Part shown: positions 15,875-26,200 of the stretch, piece by piece | Layout: each line of letters begins with the position of its first letter | Numbering within the stretch: the stretch's first letter is position 1 | From: Caproicibacter sp002399225 | GTDB taxonomy: Bacteria > Bacillota > Clostridia > Oscillospirales > Acutalibacteraceae | Direction: 5' to 3' | Assembly: GCA_036756705.1 (NCBI GenBank) | Contig: DAIOKN010000004.1 | Span: forward strand, 1 to 64,000 | Length of the DNA stretch: 64,000 nt | The notes under the pieces: model-generated | The model's database searches: none | What the model was told of the DNA's origin: nothing | The model's input: only the letters and a program-made list of their open reading frames with translations | Program-made: the position numbers and the translations under genes

Positions 15875-17043
15875 GCAAATATGACCCTCGGGCTTTCTGG
15901 CTTTGGATGCAGCATGCACTGGGGGCGGGAAGCTCAAAGCCGAACCGCGTTCTGGAAAGTTGGAAAAGCCTGGAGGATTTCTGTGCCGCAGGAGAAGAAG
16001 CCTGGCGCCTGGAAGGATATTTTACCGCGAAAGAAATCCGAGGTCTTAGGACCTTTTCCGCCGCCGATGCGCAGGCGCTGCTCGACTATTGTGAAAAAAT
16101 CGGGCAGAAGGTCGTCACACCGGACTGCGGCGAATACCCGGCGCTTCTGCGGCAGATCCACAACCCGCCCTGTGCTCTTTACTGCCATGGAACTCTTCCG
16201 GATTTTGAACAGGAGCCGGCTATTTCGATTGTCGGCACCAGAAAGGCAACGCAGACGGGAAAAGCCGCCGCGCGGAGCTTTGCCTATGAACTGGCCAAAA
16301 ACGGCGTGGTCGTGGTCAGCGGCGGCGCGCTTGGAATTGACACGGCCGCCCATCAGGGAGCGTTGCAGGCGGGAGGAAAAACCGTCTGTGTACTCGGATG
16401 CGGGATCGACACAGACTACCTGATGGCCAATGCCGCTCTGCGCAGCACGATTGCGGCGAAAGGGGCGCTGATTTCGGAATTCCCGCCGCAGACTCAGGCT
16501 TCCGGTTCCAATTTCCCCATTCGCAATCGGATTATTTCCGGGCTTTCGCGCGGAACTCTGGTTGTGGAAGCCGCGGCGAAAAGCGGCTCTCTGATCACGG
16601 CGGATTATGCGCTGGAGCAAGGCCGCGATGTGTTTGCCGTTCCGTGTGGAATTTTCAGCCCTGTTTCAGCCGGTGTCAATAACCTGATCAAATCCGGAGC
16701 GAAACCGGTTAGTGGAGCAAAAGAGATTCTTGAGGAATATCCTGATTGGGGAAAAAATAAAATTTTTCTTGACGATATCAATACAAATGTTATTATAGAA
16801 GAGAATGACACGAAAAACGACTCTTTTTCAGAAGGCGGAACGCAAAAACCTTCCGGTGCGGCTCAATTCTCTCAGGATGCGCAACTGCTGTTGTCCATTT
16901 TAACCGACCGGCCGTGCCAGGTTGCCGAACTGGCTCTTAAGACGCGGCTGCCGGCTCCGAGGCTACTTTCTGCCATTACCGAACTGGAGTTGGAAAGTGC
17001 CATTGAATCCCATTCAGGCCGCCGCTACAGCGTGCGGCATTAG
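15871..17043 (+). CDS. dprA: DNA-processing protein DprA
   Basis: 390 residues with the DprA/Smf Rossmann-like core: SIVGTRKATQTG, SGGALGIDTAAHQGAL, CVLGCGID and the ssDNA-binding GSLITADYALEQGR region, preceded by a helical N-domain and followed, after a low-complexity linker near residues 300-330, by a winged-helix C-domain. DprA loads RecA on incoming single-stranded DNA in transformation. It overlaps trmH by 4 bases and precedes topA, an arrangement common in Firmicutes. Whether the organism is naturally competent is unknown. Confidence 0.95.
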   Translation: MSKYDPRAFWLWMQHALGAGSSKPNRVLESWKSLEDFCAAGEEAWRLEGYFTAKEIRGLRTFSAADAQALLDYCEKIGQKVVTPDCGEYPALLRQIHNPPCALYCHGTLPDFEQEPAISIVGTRKATQTGKAAARSFAYELAKNGVVVVSGGALGIDTAAHQGALQAGGKTVCVLGCGIDTDYLMANAALRSTIAAKGALISEFPPQTQASGSNFPIRNRIISGLSRGTLVVEAAAKSGSLITADYALEQGRDVFAVPCGIFSPVSAGVNNLIKSGAKPVSGAKEILEEYPDWGKNKIFLDDINTNVIIEENDTKNDSFSEGGTQKPSGAAQFSQDAQLLLSILTDRPCQVAELALKTRLPAPRLLSAITELELESAIESHSGRRYSVRH

Positions 17044-17104
17044 CGTTTTCCCTTTCCGTCTGTTGCGGCGGGCGGGAAAATGTGAATTCATGCGAGGTGG
17101 TTTT

Positions 17105-19198
17105 ATGTCCAAGCTGGTGATTGTGGAATCCCCGGCGAAAGCAAAGACAATTAAAAAGTACCTGGGGCCCGGCTATGATGTTGTCGCATCCATGGGCCAT
17201 GTGCGCGATCTGCCGGAAAACCGGTTAAGCGTAGATGTCAAAAATAAATTTAAACCGAAATATGAGGTCATTAAGGGCAAAGAAAAGCTGGTGCAGGATC
17301 TGAAAGACCGTGCGGAAAAAAGCGATTCCATCCTGCTCGCGACCGACCCGGATCGGGAAGGAGAAGCAATTTCCTGGCATTTGGCCTACCTTCTCGGCCT
17401 TGATTTAGATGATAAGAACAGGGTCACGTTCAATGAGATCACGAAGACGGGTGTGTCCAGCGGAATGCAGCATCCGAGAAGCATCGACATTGACCTGGTC
17501 AACGCTCAGCAGGCACGCAGAATTCTGGACCGGCTGGTCGGCTACAAGCTCAGCCCGTTTCTTTCTCAGAAAATCCGGCGTGGACTCTCTGCGGGCCGCG
17601 TGCAGTCTGTCTCTGTGCGCATCATTGTGGATCGGGAGAACGAGATCCGCGCTTTTGTGCCAGAAGAATATTGGACGATCGATGCGAAATTTGTGCCGCA
17701 GGGCTCCCAGAAAGCGTTTTCGGCGAGTCTTTATGGCAATGCCGACGGCAAGATCAAAATCGCCAATGAGGCGGAGTCCAACCGAATTTTGGAAGATCTG
17801 AAAGATGCAGAGTTCAGTGTGGCAAAGGTAAAAAAGGGCAGGCGGCGCAAATCGCCGGCTCCCCCGTTCATCACCTCAACCCTTCAGCAGGAAGCATCCC
17901 GGCGGCTCGGCTTTCAGGCGCGCCGAACCATGAAAGCGGCGCAGGAACTCTATGAAGGAGTGGATCTGCCGGGGCTCGGCGCAGTCGGTTTGATTACCTA
18001 CATGCGCACGGATTCGCTGCGCGTTTCAGAAGTGGCGATCAAAGAGGCCGCCGATTATATCCGGGAACGCTGGGGAGACCAGTATCTTCCGGATTCCCCG
18101 CGGCATTATAAATCACGGGCAAATGCCCAGGATGGGCATGAGGCGATCCGGCCGACCATGCCTTCCATGCCGCCGGAAAAAGCTAAGGCAAGCCTTTCTT
18201 CTGACCAGTATAAGCTTTATAAGCTGATCTGGGAGCGCTTTATGGCCAGCCAGATGGCAAACTGCCTGCAGAACACGGTGCAGGCGGAAATCCTTGCGAA
18301 AGATTATATTTTCAAGGCATCCGGTTTTACCGTCGCGTTCGACGGCTTTACCATCCTGTATGAAGAAGCAAAGGACGAGAAGGGTGGAAAAGACGAGAAA
18401 GCGAGCGCGTCGTTGCCGGAACTGAAAGCCGGCATGCCGCTGAAGCTCAAAGATATTGCGGGAAGCCAGCATTTCACACAGCCGCCTCCGCGCTACACAG
18501 AGGCTTCCCTGATTAAGGCTTTGGAAGAAAACGGCATCGGCCGTCCTTCCACTTATGCTGCGACAATTTCCACTATTACCAGCAGAGAATATGTAGTCCG
18601 GGACGGAAAAGCGCTGAAACCGACGGAACTGGGGGAGACAGTCACAAAGCTGATGAAGGATCGGTTCCCAAAAATTGTCAATGTCAAATTTACCGCACAG
18701 GTGGAAAGTAATCTCGATGCGGTGCAAAGCGGAAAGACCAACTGGGTCGACACGCTTGAAAATTTCTACGGGGACTTCAGCGAAACGCTGAAAACGGCCA
18801 AGGAAGAGATGAAAGGGGTTAAAATCCAGCTCAAAGAGGATGTGACCGATGTGATCTGCGAAAAATGCGGGCGGCATATGGTCATCAAAAACGGCCCCTA
18901 TGGCAAGTTCCTGGCTTGCCCGGGATACCCGGACTGTAAAAATGTGAAAAAATATGTTGAGGAAACCGGAGCCGAATGTCCGAAATGCGGCGGAAAAGTG
19001 ATTATCAAACGGACCAAGAAGGGACGCATTTTTTACGGATGCTCCAATTATCCGAAATGTGATTTTGTTTCCTGGGATGAGCCTTCTATGGAAAAATGTC
19101 CAAAGTGCGGGAAGACGCTGTTGCGGAAAAAGGGAAAACACCCGAAGCTGTATTGCATCACGCCGGACTGCGGTTATGAAAAGATGGAAGACGAATGA
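17105..19198 (+). CDS. topA: DNA topoisomerase I
   Basis: Type IA topoisomerase, 697 residues, relaxing negative supercoils. Toprim domain VIVESPAKAKTIKKYLGPGY at the N-terminus, metal-binding DPDREGEAISWHL, active-site tyrosine about residue 299 in GLITYMRTDSLR, and three C-terminal zinc-ribbon repeats with paired cysteines (CEKCG...CPGYPDC, CPKCG...CSNYPKC, CPKCG...CITPDC). ATG 17105 is chosen because GAGGTGG lies just upstream and the MSKLVIVESP start is typical; the frame is open upstream inside dprA. Its stop overlaps trmFO (ATGA). Confidence 0.97.
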   Translation: MSKLVIVESPAKAKTIKKYLGPGYDVVASMGHVRDLPENRLSVDVKNKFKPKYEVIKGKEKLVQDLKDRAEKSDSILLATDPDREGEAISWHLAYLLGLDLDDKNRVTFNEITKTGVSSGMQHPRSIDIDLVNAQQARRILDRLVGYKLSPFLSQKIRRGLSAGRVQSVSVRIIVDRENEIRAFVPEEYWTIDAKFVPQGSQKAFSASLYGNADGKIKIANEAESNRILEDLKDAEFSVAKVKKGRRRKSPAPPFITSTLQQEASRRLGFQARRTMKAAQELYEGVDLPGLGAVGLITYMRTDSLRVSEVAIKEAADYIRERWGDQYLPDSPRHYKSRANAQDGHEAIRPTMPSMPPEKAKASLSSDQYKLYKLIWERFMASQMANCLQNTVQAEILAKDYIFKASGFTVAFDGFTILYEEAKDEKGGKDEKASASLPELKAGMPLKLKDIAGSQHFTQPPPRYTEASLIKALEENGIGRPSTYAATISTITSREYVVRDGKALKPTELGETVTKLMKDRFPKIVNVKFTAQVESNLDAVQSGKTNWVDTLENFYGDFSETLKTAKEEMKGVKIQLKEDVTDVICEKCGRHMVIKNGPYGKFLACPGYPDCKNVKKYVEETGAECPKCGGKVIIKRTKKGRIFYGCSNYPKCDFVSWDEPSMEKCPKCGKTLLRKKGKHPKLYCITPDCGYEKMEDE

Positions 19199-20511
19199 AG
19201 ATCCGGGTCATTGGAGCCGGCCTTGCCGGTTGTGAGGCGGCATGGCAGATTGCGGGGGGCGGGCTCCCGGTGGAGCTGTACGAGATGAAGCCGTTCCGCT
19301 TTTCCCCGGCGCACCGCAGCGAAAATTTTGCGGAACTTGTCTGTTCCAATTCTTTCAAAGCGGAGCGCAGGGAAAGTGCTGCTGGCCTTTTAAAAGAAGA
19401 AATGAGGAAACTTGGTTCGGTGCTTCTGCCATGTGCGGACAAGTGCCGTGTCCCGGCGGGCGGCGCGCTGGCGGTTGACCGGGATGCCTTTTCCCGGACT
19501 GTGACGGAAAAAATCCGCTGCCAGCCGCTGATTCGGGTTTGCCGAGCGGAAGTAGTGGAAATCCCGCAGGATGGAATCACGGTGATTGCGACGGGACCGC
19601 TGACTTCCGATGTGCTGGCGGCAAAGCTTTCGGAGTTCTGCGGCGAAAGCCTCAGCTTTTTTGACGCGGCGGCTCCGATTGTGACAGCGGAAAGCCTGAA
19701 CCGGGAACGGATCTTCGCCGCTTCCCGCTATGGAAAAGGTGAGGACGGCGCTTACCTGAACTGCCCGATGAACCGGGCGGAATATGAGGCCTTCTATGCG
19801 GAGCTGATCGCCGCACAGCGTGCGCCCGTTCACAAATTCGATGCGGCTGATCCAAAAGTATATGAGGGCTGCATGCCGGTGGAGGTCATGGCCAGCCGCG
19901 GGCCGGACACCCTCCGGTTCGGACCGATGAAGCCTGTCGGTCTGCGCGACCCGGCGACCGGTCACCGCCCATGGGCGGTGCTTCAGCTCAGGCAGGAAAA
20001 TCGGGCGGGGTCCCTGTACAACCTTGTAGGTTTTCAGACCAATCTCAGGTTTCCGGAGCAGAAGCGCGTGTTTGGGATGATTCCCGGGTTGGAACATGCC
20101 GAGTATACAAGGTACGGCGTCATGCATCGGAATACCTTTTTGAATTCTCCGAAGGTTTTGACTTCCGGCTTTGCCATGCGAAGCCGCCCGGATCTGTTCT
20201 TTGCGGGTCAAATCACGGGAGTGGAAGGCTACATGGAATCCGCAGCCTCCGGAATTATGGCGGGACTCAACGCCGCGCGGCGGTGTTCCGGAAAAGCACC
20301 TCTTACGCTGCCGGAAACCACGATGATCGGCGCTCTGAGCCGTTATGTCGAGTCCGGTGGAATGGGAAAGTTTCAGCCGATGGGAGCTAATTTCGGAATT
20401 TTGCCGCCGCTTGCGGAAAAAATCAGGGACAAGCGCGAGCGGTACGCCGCGCTGGCCGGGCGGGCGCTGAACGACCTGGACCGGATGCTGAAAGAAGAAA
20501 CGTTTCGATAA
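19195..20511 (+). CDS. trmFO: Methylenetetrahydrofolate-tRNA-(uracil-5-)-methyltransferase
   Basis: 438-residue flavoprotein making m5U54 in the T-loop of tRNA with methylene-THF as carbon donor. FAD-binding GAGLAGCEAAWQIA is at residues 6-19; the conserved CSNSFKAER, GCMPVEVMA and GQITGVEGYMESAASG stretches are present. It is the Gram-positive alternative to the SAM-dependent TrmA. The topA-trmFO order is conserved in many Firmicutes. It overlaps topA by 4 bases and is followed 15 bases later by plsX. Confidence 0.96.
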   Translation: MKIRVIGAGLAGCEAAWQIAGGGLPVELYEMKPFRFSPAHRSENFAELVCSNSFKAERRESAAGLLKEEMRKLGSVLLPCADKCRVPAGGALAVDRDAFSRTVTEKIRCQPLIRVCRAEVVEIPQDGITVIATGPLTSDVLAAKLSEFCGESLSFFDAAAPIVTAESLNRERIFAASRYGKGEDGAYLNCPMNRAEYEAFYAELIAAQRAPVHKFDAADPKVYEGCMPVEVMASRGPDTLRFGPMKPVGLRDPATGHRPWAVLQLRQENRAGSLYNLVGFQTNLRFPEQKRVFGMIPGLEHAEYTRYGVMHRNTFLNSPKVLTSGFAMRSRPDLFFAGQITGVEGYMESAASGIMAGLNAARRCSGKAPLTLPETTMIGALSRYVESGGMGKFQPMGANFGILPPLAEKIRDKRERYAALAGRALNDLDRMLKEETFR

Positions 20512-20526
20512 ATCGAGGTACTGGAA

Positions 20527-21537
20527 ATGAGAATTATCGTCGATGCATTCGGCGGGGACAATGCCCCGCTGGAAATCATTAAGGGATGTGCGCAGGCAGT
20601 TAAGGGGCTGGATATTGATATCACTCTGACGGGTCGGGAAAAAGAAATCCGCAAAGTTGTCCAAGAGAATGGGATCTCTCTGGAACGAATGGAAATCTGC
20701 GATGCGCCAGATGTGATCACAATGGAAGATTCTGCCGGGGATATCGTGAAAACAAAACAAAATTCTTCCATGGGCGTTGGGCTTCGTCTGCTGGCTGAAG
20801 GAAAGGGAGACGCTTTTGTTTCCGGCGGAAACAGCGGTGCGCTGGTGGTTGGGGCAACTCTGCTGGTCAAGCGGATCAAAGGGGTTCGCCGCATTGCGTT
20901 TGCCCCCGTTATGCCCAAACGGGAAGGCGGCTTTATGCTGATTGACAGCGGCGCTAATGTGGATTGCAAACCGGAAATGCTGCAGCAATTCGGCATCATG
21001 GGCTCCATTTATATGGAAAAAGTGATGGGAATTCAAAACCCACGCGTCGCTCTTGCCAATGTCGGTGTGGAAGACCATAAGGGCGGGGAACTTCAGCACG
21101 CCGCATTTTCCCTGCTGAAAAACTCCGGCCTGAATTTCATCGGCAATATTGAAGCGAGGGATATTCCGAACGACGCGGCAGATGTGGTGGTAGCGGATGG
21201 CTTTACCGGCAATATCATTCTGAAGATGTTCGAGGGCGTTGTGATCCTGATAACAGATACGCTGAAAGAAATCTTTACTCGCCGCCCGCTAAATAAACTT
21301 GCCGCATCCATCATTTTGAAAGATGTAAAGGCAATGAAAAAGAAATTCGATTACAACGAATATGGCGGAGCTCCTCTGATGGGCTGCTCGAAGCCTGTTT
21401 TTAAAACACATGGAAGTGCAAAAGCAAGAACGGTTTACAATGCCATTCGGCTGACAAAATCTTATGTGGAAGGAAATGTGGTAAACGAGATTGCCTCCAG
21501 TATTGTACAATACAATGCGTCGGAGCAGAAAACCTGA
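20527..21537 (+). CDS. plsX: Phosphate acyltransferase PlsX
   Basis: 336 residues. PlsX converts acyl-ACP to acyl phosphate, the first step of the PlsX-PlsY phospholipid route. The start MRIIVDAFGGDNAPLEIIKG and the conserved GSMGVGLRLLAEGKGDAFVSGGNSGAL-type region (here SSMGVGLRLL, VSGGNSGA) are clear. ATG 20527 follows GAGGT. No fapR precedes and no acpP follows, unlike many Firmicutes where acpP sits between plsX and rnc. Confidence 0.96.
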   Translation: MRIIVDAFGGDNAPLEIIKGCAQAVKGLDIDITLTGREKEIRKVVQENGISLERMEICDAPDVITMEDSAGDIVKTKQNSSMGVGLRLLAEGKGDAFVSGGNSGALVVGATLLVKRIKGVRRIAFAPVMPKREGGFMLIDSGANVDCKPEMLQQFGIMGSIYMEKVMGIQNPRVALANVGVEDHKGGELQHAAFSLLKNSGLNFIGNIEARDIPNDAADVVVADGFTGNIILKMFEGVVILITDTLKEIFTRRPLNKLAASIILKDVKAMKKKFDYNEYGGAPLMGCSKPVFKTHGSAKARTVYNAIRLTKSYVEGNVVNEIASSIVQYNASEQKT

Positions 21538-21564
21538 CAATGACAAAAGATCGAGGTGGATGGA

Positions 21565-22239
21565 ATGACTGAACTGGAAGAAAAGCTCGGTTACCGGTTT
21601 CAAAACCCGGAATACCTAAGGACCGCACTGACTCATTCTTCCTATGCAAACGAGAAAAAAGTTCTCGGAGGAAGCAACGAAAGGCTGGAATTCTTAGGGG
21701 ATTCCATTCTTGGACTGGTCGTGGCGGATTATCTTTACAAAAATTATCCGCATCTTCCGGAAGGAGATCTGACCAAAAAAAGAGCGGCTTTGGTCTGTGA
21801 AAAAGCCTGCTGCGGTTTTTCCCGCCAGCTCGGTGTGGGGAAATACCTCCTTTTAAGCCGGGGAGAACAGAATTCAGGGGGAAGAACCCGTTCCTCCATC
21901 CTTGCGGATGCGTTTGAATCGATCACTGCCGCCATCTACCTGGATGGCGGGATGGAGGAAAGCCGAAAGTTTATCCTGCATTTTGTTCTGCCTCTCTTGA
22001 AAGAGAGCAAACCGAAAATCTTTAAGGACTATAAGACATCTTTGCAGGAGATTGTGCAGAAGAATCCGGAAGATATCCTCGAATATGTGCTGGCTGGGGA
22101 AAGCGGGCCAGACCATGACAAGCATTTTACGGTGGAAGTTCTGCTGGACCACAATGTGATCGGCAAAGGCGGCGGGCGCAGCAAGAAAGAGGCGGAGCAG
22201 CAGGCGGCGCGCGAAGCGCTGAAACTGATGGGTTACTGA
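21565..22239 (+). CDS. rnc: Ribonuclease III
   Basis: 224 residues with an N-terminal endonuclease domain carrying the signature NERLEFLGDSILGL and the downstream acidic EXXXXA/D (ADAFESITAAIYLDGG), and a C-terminal dsRNA-binding domain ending GGGRSKKEAEQQAAREAL. It cleaves dsRNA in rRNA maturation and mRNA decay. I start at ATG 21565, 5 bases after GAGGTGG; a GTG at 21556 falls inside that site. The stop shares one base with the next ATG. Confidence 0.97.
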   Translation: MTELEEKLGYRFQNPEYLRTALTHSSYANEKKVLGGSNERLEFLGDSILGLVVADYLYKNYPHLPEGDLTKKRAALVCEKACCGFSRQLGVGKYLLLSRGEQNSGGRTRSSILADAFESITAAIYLDGGMEESRKFILHFVLPLLKESKPKIFKDYKTSLQEIVQKNPEDILEYVLAGESGPDHDKHFTVEVLLDHNVIGKGGGRSKKEAEQQAAREALKLMGY

Positions 22240-23288
22240 TGCGGCACGCGAATGTGGCGCTTTTTGTCCCGAACAACGGTTGCCCGCATGCATGCAGCTT
22301 TTGCAGTCAGAAAAGCATTACGGGACAGTCTGTTCAGCCGACCCCGGAGGATGTGGCCGCCGCGGCGGAAACGGCTTTGGCCAGCCTGGGCCGGCGGTCA
22401 AGCTCCGCGGAAATCGCCTTTTTCGGCGGCAGCTTTACCGCGGTGGAGCGGGGATATATGCTTTCCCTTCTTGAGGCTGCGGTCCCTTATGTCAGAAACG
22501 GCTTGTTTGCTGGCATTCGGATTTCCACCCGGCCGGACGCGATCGATCCGGAAATTCTCTCGCTTTTGCATCGGTACGGCGTCACTACCATCGAGCTTGG
22601 CGCCCAAAGCATGGATGACCGTGTCCTTGCTCTGAATGAGCGGGGGCATACCGCGGATCAGGTCCGCACCGCCTCTGCGCTGATCCGTGCGCGGGGATTT
22701 TCTTTAGGCCTCCAGATGATGACGGGGCTGTATGGGGACACGCCGGAAGGCGCGGTCAAAACTGCGGAAGAACTTGCCGCGCTGCATCCGGACTGTGTGC
22801 GGATTTACCCGGCAATTGTACTGAAAGGCACAAAGCTGGGGGAATGGTTTCTGGAAGGACGGTACAAACCGCCGTCGCTGGAAGAGACCGTGGCCTTATG
22901 CGCCGATCTGCTCAATTTCTTTGAAAAGCGCGGGATTCCGGTGATCCGCCTCGGCCTTCATGCTTCGCCGGAACTGGAACGGGACCGGCTCGCCGGGCCG
23001 TGGCACCCCGCGTTTCGGGAACTTTGCGAAAGCCGGAGGATCAGAGATTGGATTTTCCGTGCCTTGGCAAATGAGAAAGTGCCGAAGGGGAAAATCACAG
23101 TTTTGGTTCATCCTTCCGGTGTTTCCGCCGCGGTCGGACAAAAAAAAAGTAACTTGAAAACACTGTCTGCGCTCGGTTACCATACTGTAGTGAAGCAGGA
23201 TCCGTCGGTGCGCAGAGGAAAAATTCAACTTTATGATTCGGAGGGAAACAGGATTGCTGCTGAAGTCGCTGGAACTGCAGGGATTTAA
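22239..23288 (+). CDS. Radical SAM protein (Elp3-like/coproporphyrinogen-oxidase-like fold)
   Basis: A 349-residue radical SAM enzyme. The 4Fe-4S cysteines are Cys15, Cys19 and Cys22 in NNGCPHACSFC, followed by FFGGSFTA and the TIM-barrel strands RISTRPDAID and TIELGAQSMDD. The Elp3-type core is present but no acetyltransferase domain is visible. It is squeezed between rnc and smc, sharing 1 base with rnc and 35 bases with smc. Clostridial genomes often carry such a gene here, but no function is assigned that I can name with confidence. tRNA or porphyrin-related chemistry are both possible from the fold. Confidence 0.85.
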   Translation: MRHANVALFVPNNGCPHACSFCSQKSITGQSVQPTPEDVAAAAETALASLGRRSSSAEIAFFGGSFTAVERGYMLSLLEAAVPYVRNGLFAGIRISTRPDAIDPEILSLLHRYGVTTIELGAQSMDDRVLALNERGHTADQVRTASALIRARGFSLGLQMMTGLYGDTPEGAVKTAEELAALHPDCVRIYPAIVLKGTKLGEWFLEGRYKPPSLEETVALCADLLNFFEKRGIPVIRLGLHASPELERDRLAGPWHPAFRELCESRRIRDWIFRALANEKVPKGKITVLVHPSGVSAAVGQKKSNLKTLSALGYHTVVKQDPSVRRGKIQLYDSEGNRIAAEVAGTAGI

Positions 23289-26200
23289 GACGTTCCCGGA
23301 TCGGACGAAGCTGACGTTCCACAAGGGGATTACGGCAGTGGTTGGACCGAACGGGAGCGGGAAAAGCAATATCAGCGACGCGGTGCGCTGGGTGCTGGGC
23401 GAACAGTCTGTCCGCGCCCTGCGATGCACCAAAATGGAAGACGTCATTTTTGGCGGAACTCCGGGCCGAAAGGCGCTTGGCTTTGCGGAAGTCACTCTGA
23501 ATATCGACAATACCGGGCGCCAGCTCCCCTATGATTCCGACAGTGTCTCCGTCACGCGGCGCTATTACCGCTCCGGAGAAAGCGAATACCTGATCAACAA
23601 GGCGCAGGTCCGTCTGAAAGACGTCAACGAGCTGTTCATGGACACCGGCCTCGGCCGGGACGGTTATTCCATGATCGGGCAGGGCAGGATTGATGCCATT
23701 GTCTCCGCGCGGAGCGAAGACCGGCGGGAAATCTTTGAGGAGGCTGCGGGAATCTCCAGGTTTCGCTACCGCAGGGAGGAGTCGGAGCACCGGCTTGCCC
23801 AGGCGGAAGAGAATCTGGTCCGTCTCCGGGACATTCTGGCCGAACTGGAAAACCGGGTCGGACCGCTGGGGGAGCAGGCGAAAAAAGCGAAGGAATACCT
23901 TGCGCTGGCAGACGAGAAAAAGAAGCTGGAAATCAGCCTTTGGCTGAGAACGCTTGAAGAATCCTCTCTCACGCTGCGGGAGCAGGAAGACAGAATTTTA
24001 ACGGCAAAAGCCCAATACGATGCGGCGGAGCAGGCGGTTGCGGGCCTTGACGCCGAACTGGAAAAAGTCTTCAGCCGCTCCAACCAATGTTCGGCCAAAA
24101 TCGATGAGGCCAGGCGGGAAAGCACGGCGCTGGAAGAGGATGCGGCGCGGAAAGATGCCGAAGTATCCGTCCTCCAAAATGATATTCTTCACAATGAGGA
24201 AAACAAGCGCAGGATTCAGTCCGAACAAGAACAGAGTCGCCTTTCCGGAGAAGAACTTTCAAGTGGAATTGCGGAAAAGCAGAAACAGTTCCGAGACAAA
24301 ATCGAGTTCATCCGGGCAAAAGACGCAGAGCTTGCCGATTGTTCCGCGCAGTTGGAAAAGCTGAAAGGCAGCCTGAGCAAAACGGCGGGCAGAATGGACG
24401 GCTTTACCCGTGAAATGGAGCAGCTTTCCTCGCAGGCCACAGAATGGAAAGTGAGCGGGATGACCGCCAAAGCTTCCATTGCGGAAATTCAGCTTCGCCT
24501 GGACGAAATACATAACGGCCAGAAAGAAATTGATTCCCGCGGTGAATCGCTGAGGAAAAAAGAGGCAGAATATCTACAAAAACTGGAAGAGGCAAACCGG
24601 CGGCTTCAGGCGCTCGGCAACGCGGCGCAGGGCCATGAAATAAGATTGAAAGCCCGCCAGGATCGGCAGGAGGCCTCCCGCAGGCAAAGCGACGGCTTTC
24701 GCTTGGACCTGGAGGAGCATCTGCGCAGAGCCCGCCTGCTGGAGGATTTGGAACGCAATCTGGAAGGCTTTTCCCAAAGCGTTAAGGCGGTGATGCGGGA
24801 AGCTGAACGCGGGGCGCTGGAAGGAATCCACGGCCCCGTTTCCCGGTTGATTCATGTGCCGAAAGAATATTCCACGGCGGTTGAAACGGCGCTCGGGGCT
24901 TCCATGCAGAACATTGTCGTCGGGACCGAGCAGGACGCGAAGCGTGCCATCGGCTTTCTAAAGGCTAAAAATTCCGGGCGCGCCACCTTCCTTCCGCTTT
25001 CCGTTATCAAAGGAAGAACCCTTTCCGAACCGGGCCTTTCCAAAAGCCCCGGATTTCTTGGAATTGCGGCTGAATTATGTTCCTGCGAACCAAAGTACCG
25101 GGAGATCATGAATTCGCTGCTGGGCCGGATCGCCGTTGCGGAAAACCTGGACTTTGCCGTTCAGATCGCCAGAAAATTCCGGTACCGGTTCCGGGTGGTG
25201 ACGCTGGACGGCCAGGTGGTAAATCCGGGCGGCTCTCTGACGGGCGGTTCCCGGGCGAGAAACTCCGGCCTTTTAAGCAGGGCCGCGGAAATCGAGACTC
25301 TGAAGCAGCAGGCAAAAGCTCTAAAGGAAAAGTCGGAGCGCGCCGCCGAGGCGCTGAAGTCTGCGGAAAAAGAAACCGCCGCCGAGGAAACGGCGCTGTC
25401 CGCTGCAAAGACGGAAGTGGAAACGGCGCGGGAAGAACGGATCCACCTTGACGCGGAGCATCGCAGGGTTCTTTCGGATTTGCAGTCTGCGAAAAAAAGC
25501 GGAGAAGACCTGAAAAAGGGAGAAACGGCGGCCGCCGAACGTCTGGCGGAGCAGGAGAAGACCGCTCGGGAATCACAGACCAAAGCTGAAGATTTAGACG
25601 GCCGCATGGAAGCTTTAAAGGCGGAGATGGAAAAGGCCGGCGGCAGCCGGGAAGAACTTTCCGCCCGCCTGAATGAACTGACCGCCGCTTTAAAGCAGGT
25701 TGAGCTTGACCGCCTTTCCGCTCGGAAGGATGCGCAGTCTCTGCAGAATTCCGTCCGGGATCTGGAAGGGCGCAAGCTCGGTCAGAAGGAAAAAATTGAC
25801 GCTCTGGCAAAAGAGATCGGGCAGGTCGAGTCTTCCACTGCGGAACTGAACACCAGGATTGAGCGCCTTGGCCAGGAAGCGGAAGACCTGCGGAGACGGT
25901 CCAAAGAAGCTGCGGGCAAAGCCGACAGCCTGAGCCGGGAACGTATGGAACTGGAAAAGAAATCGGTGGAGCTGCGCGCTTCGGAGCGGAACAAGTCGGA
26001 GGAAAAAGAAAAGATCAGCCATGAACTGGCCCGCTTGGAAGAGCGGCGGAACAGCCTGCAAAAAGAATACGACGAAATCATTTCCCATCTCTGGGAAGAA
26101 TATGAGCTGACGCGGCGGGAAGCGGAACAAATAGCAGAACCTGCGTCGGTCCCCAAAGAGGCACAGCGCAGACTGAGCGAGCTGAAAGGAAAAATCAAAT

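Noticed and set aside
19390..21099. 569-codon minus-strand frame across trmFO and plsX
   Set aside because: Spans two real genes on the other strand and has no domain features.
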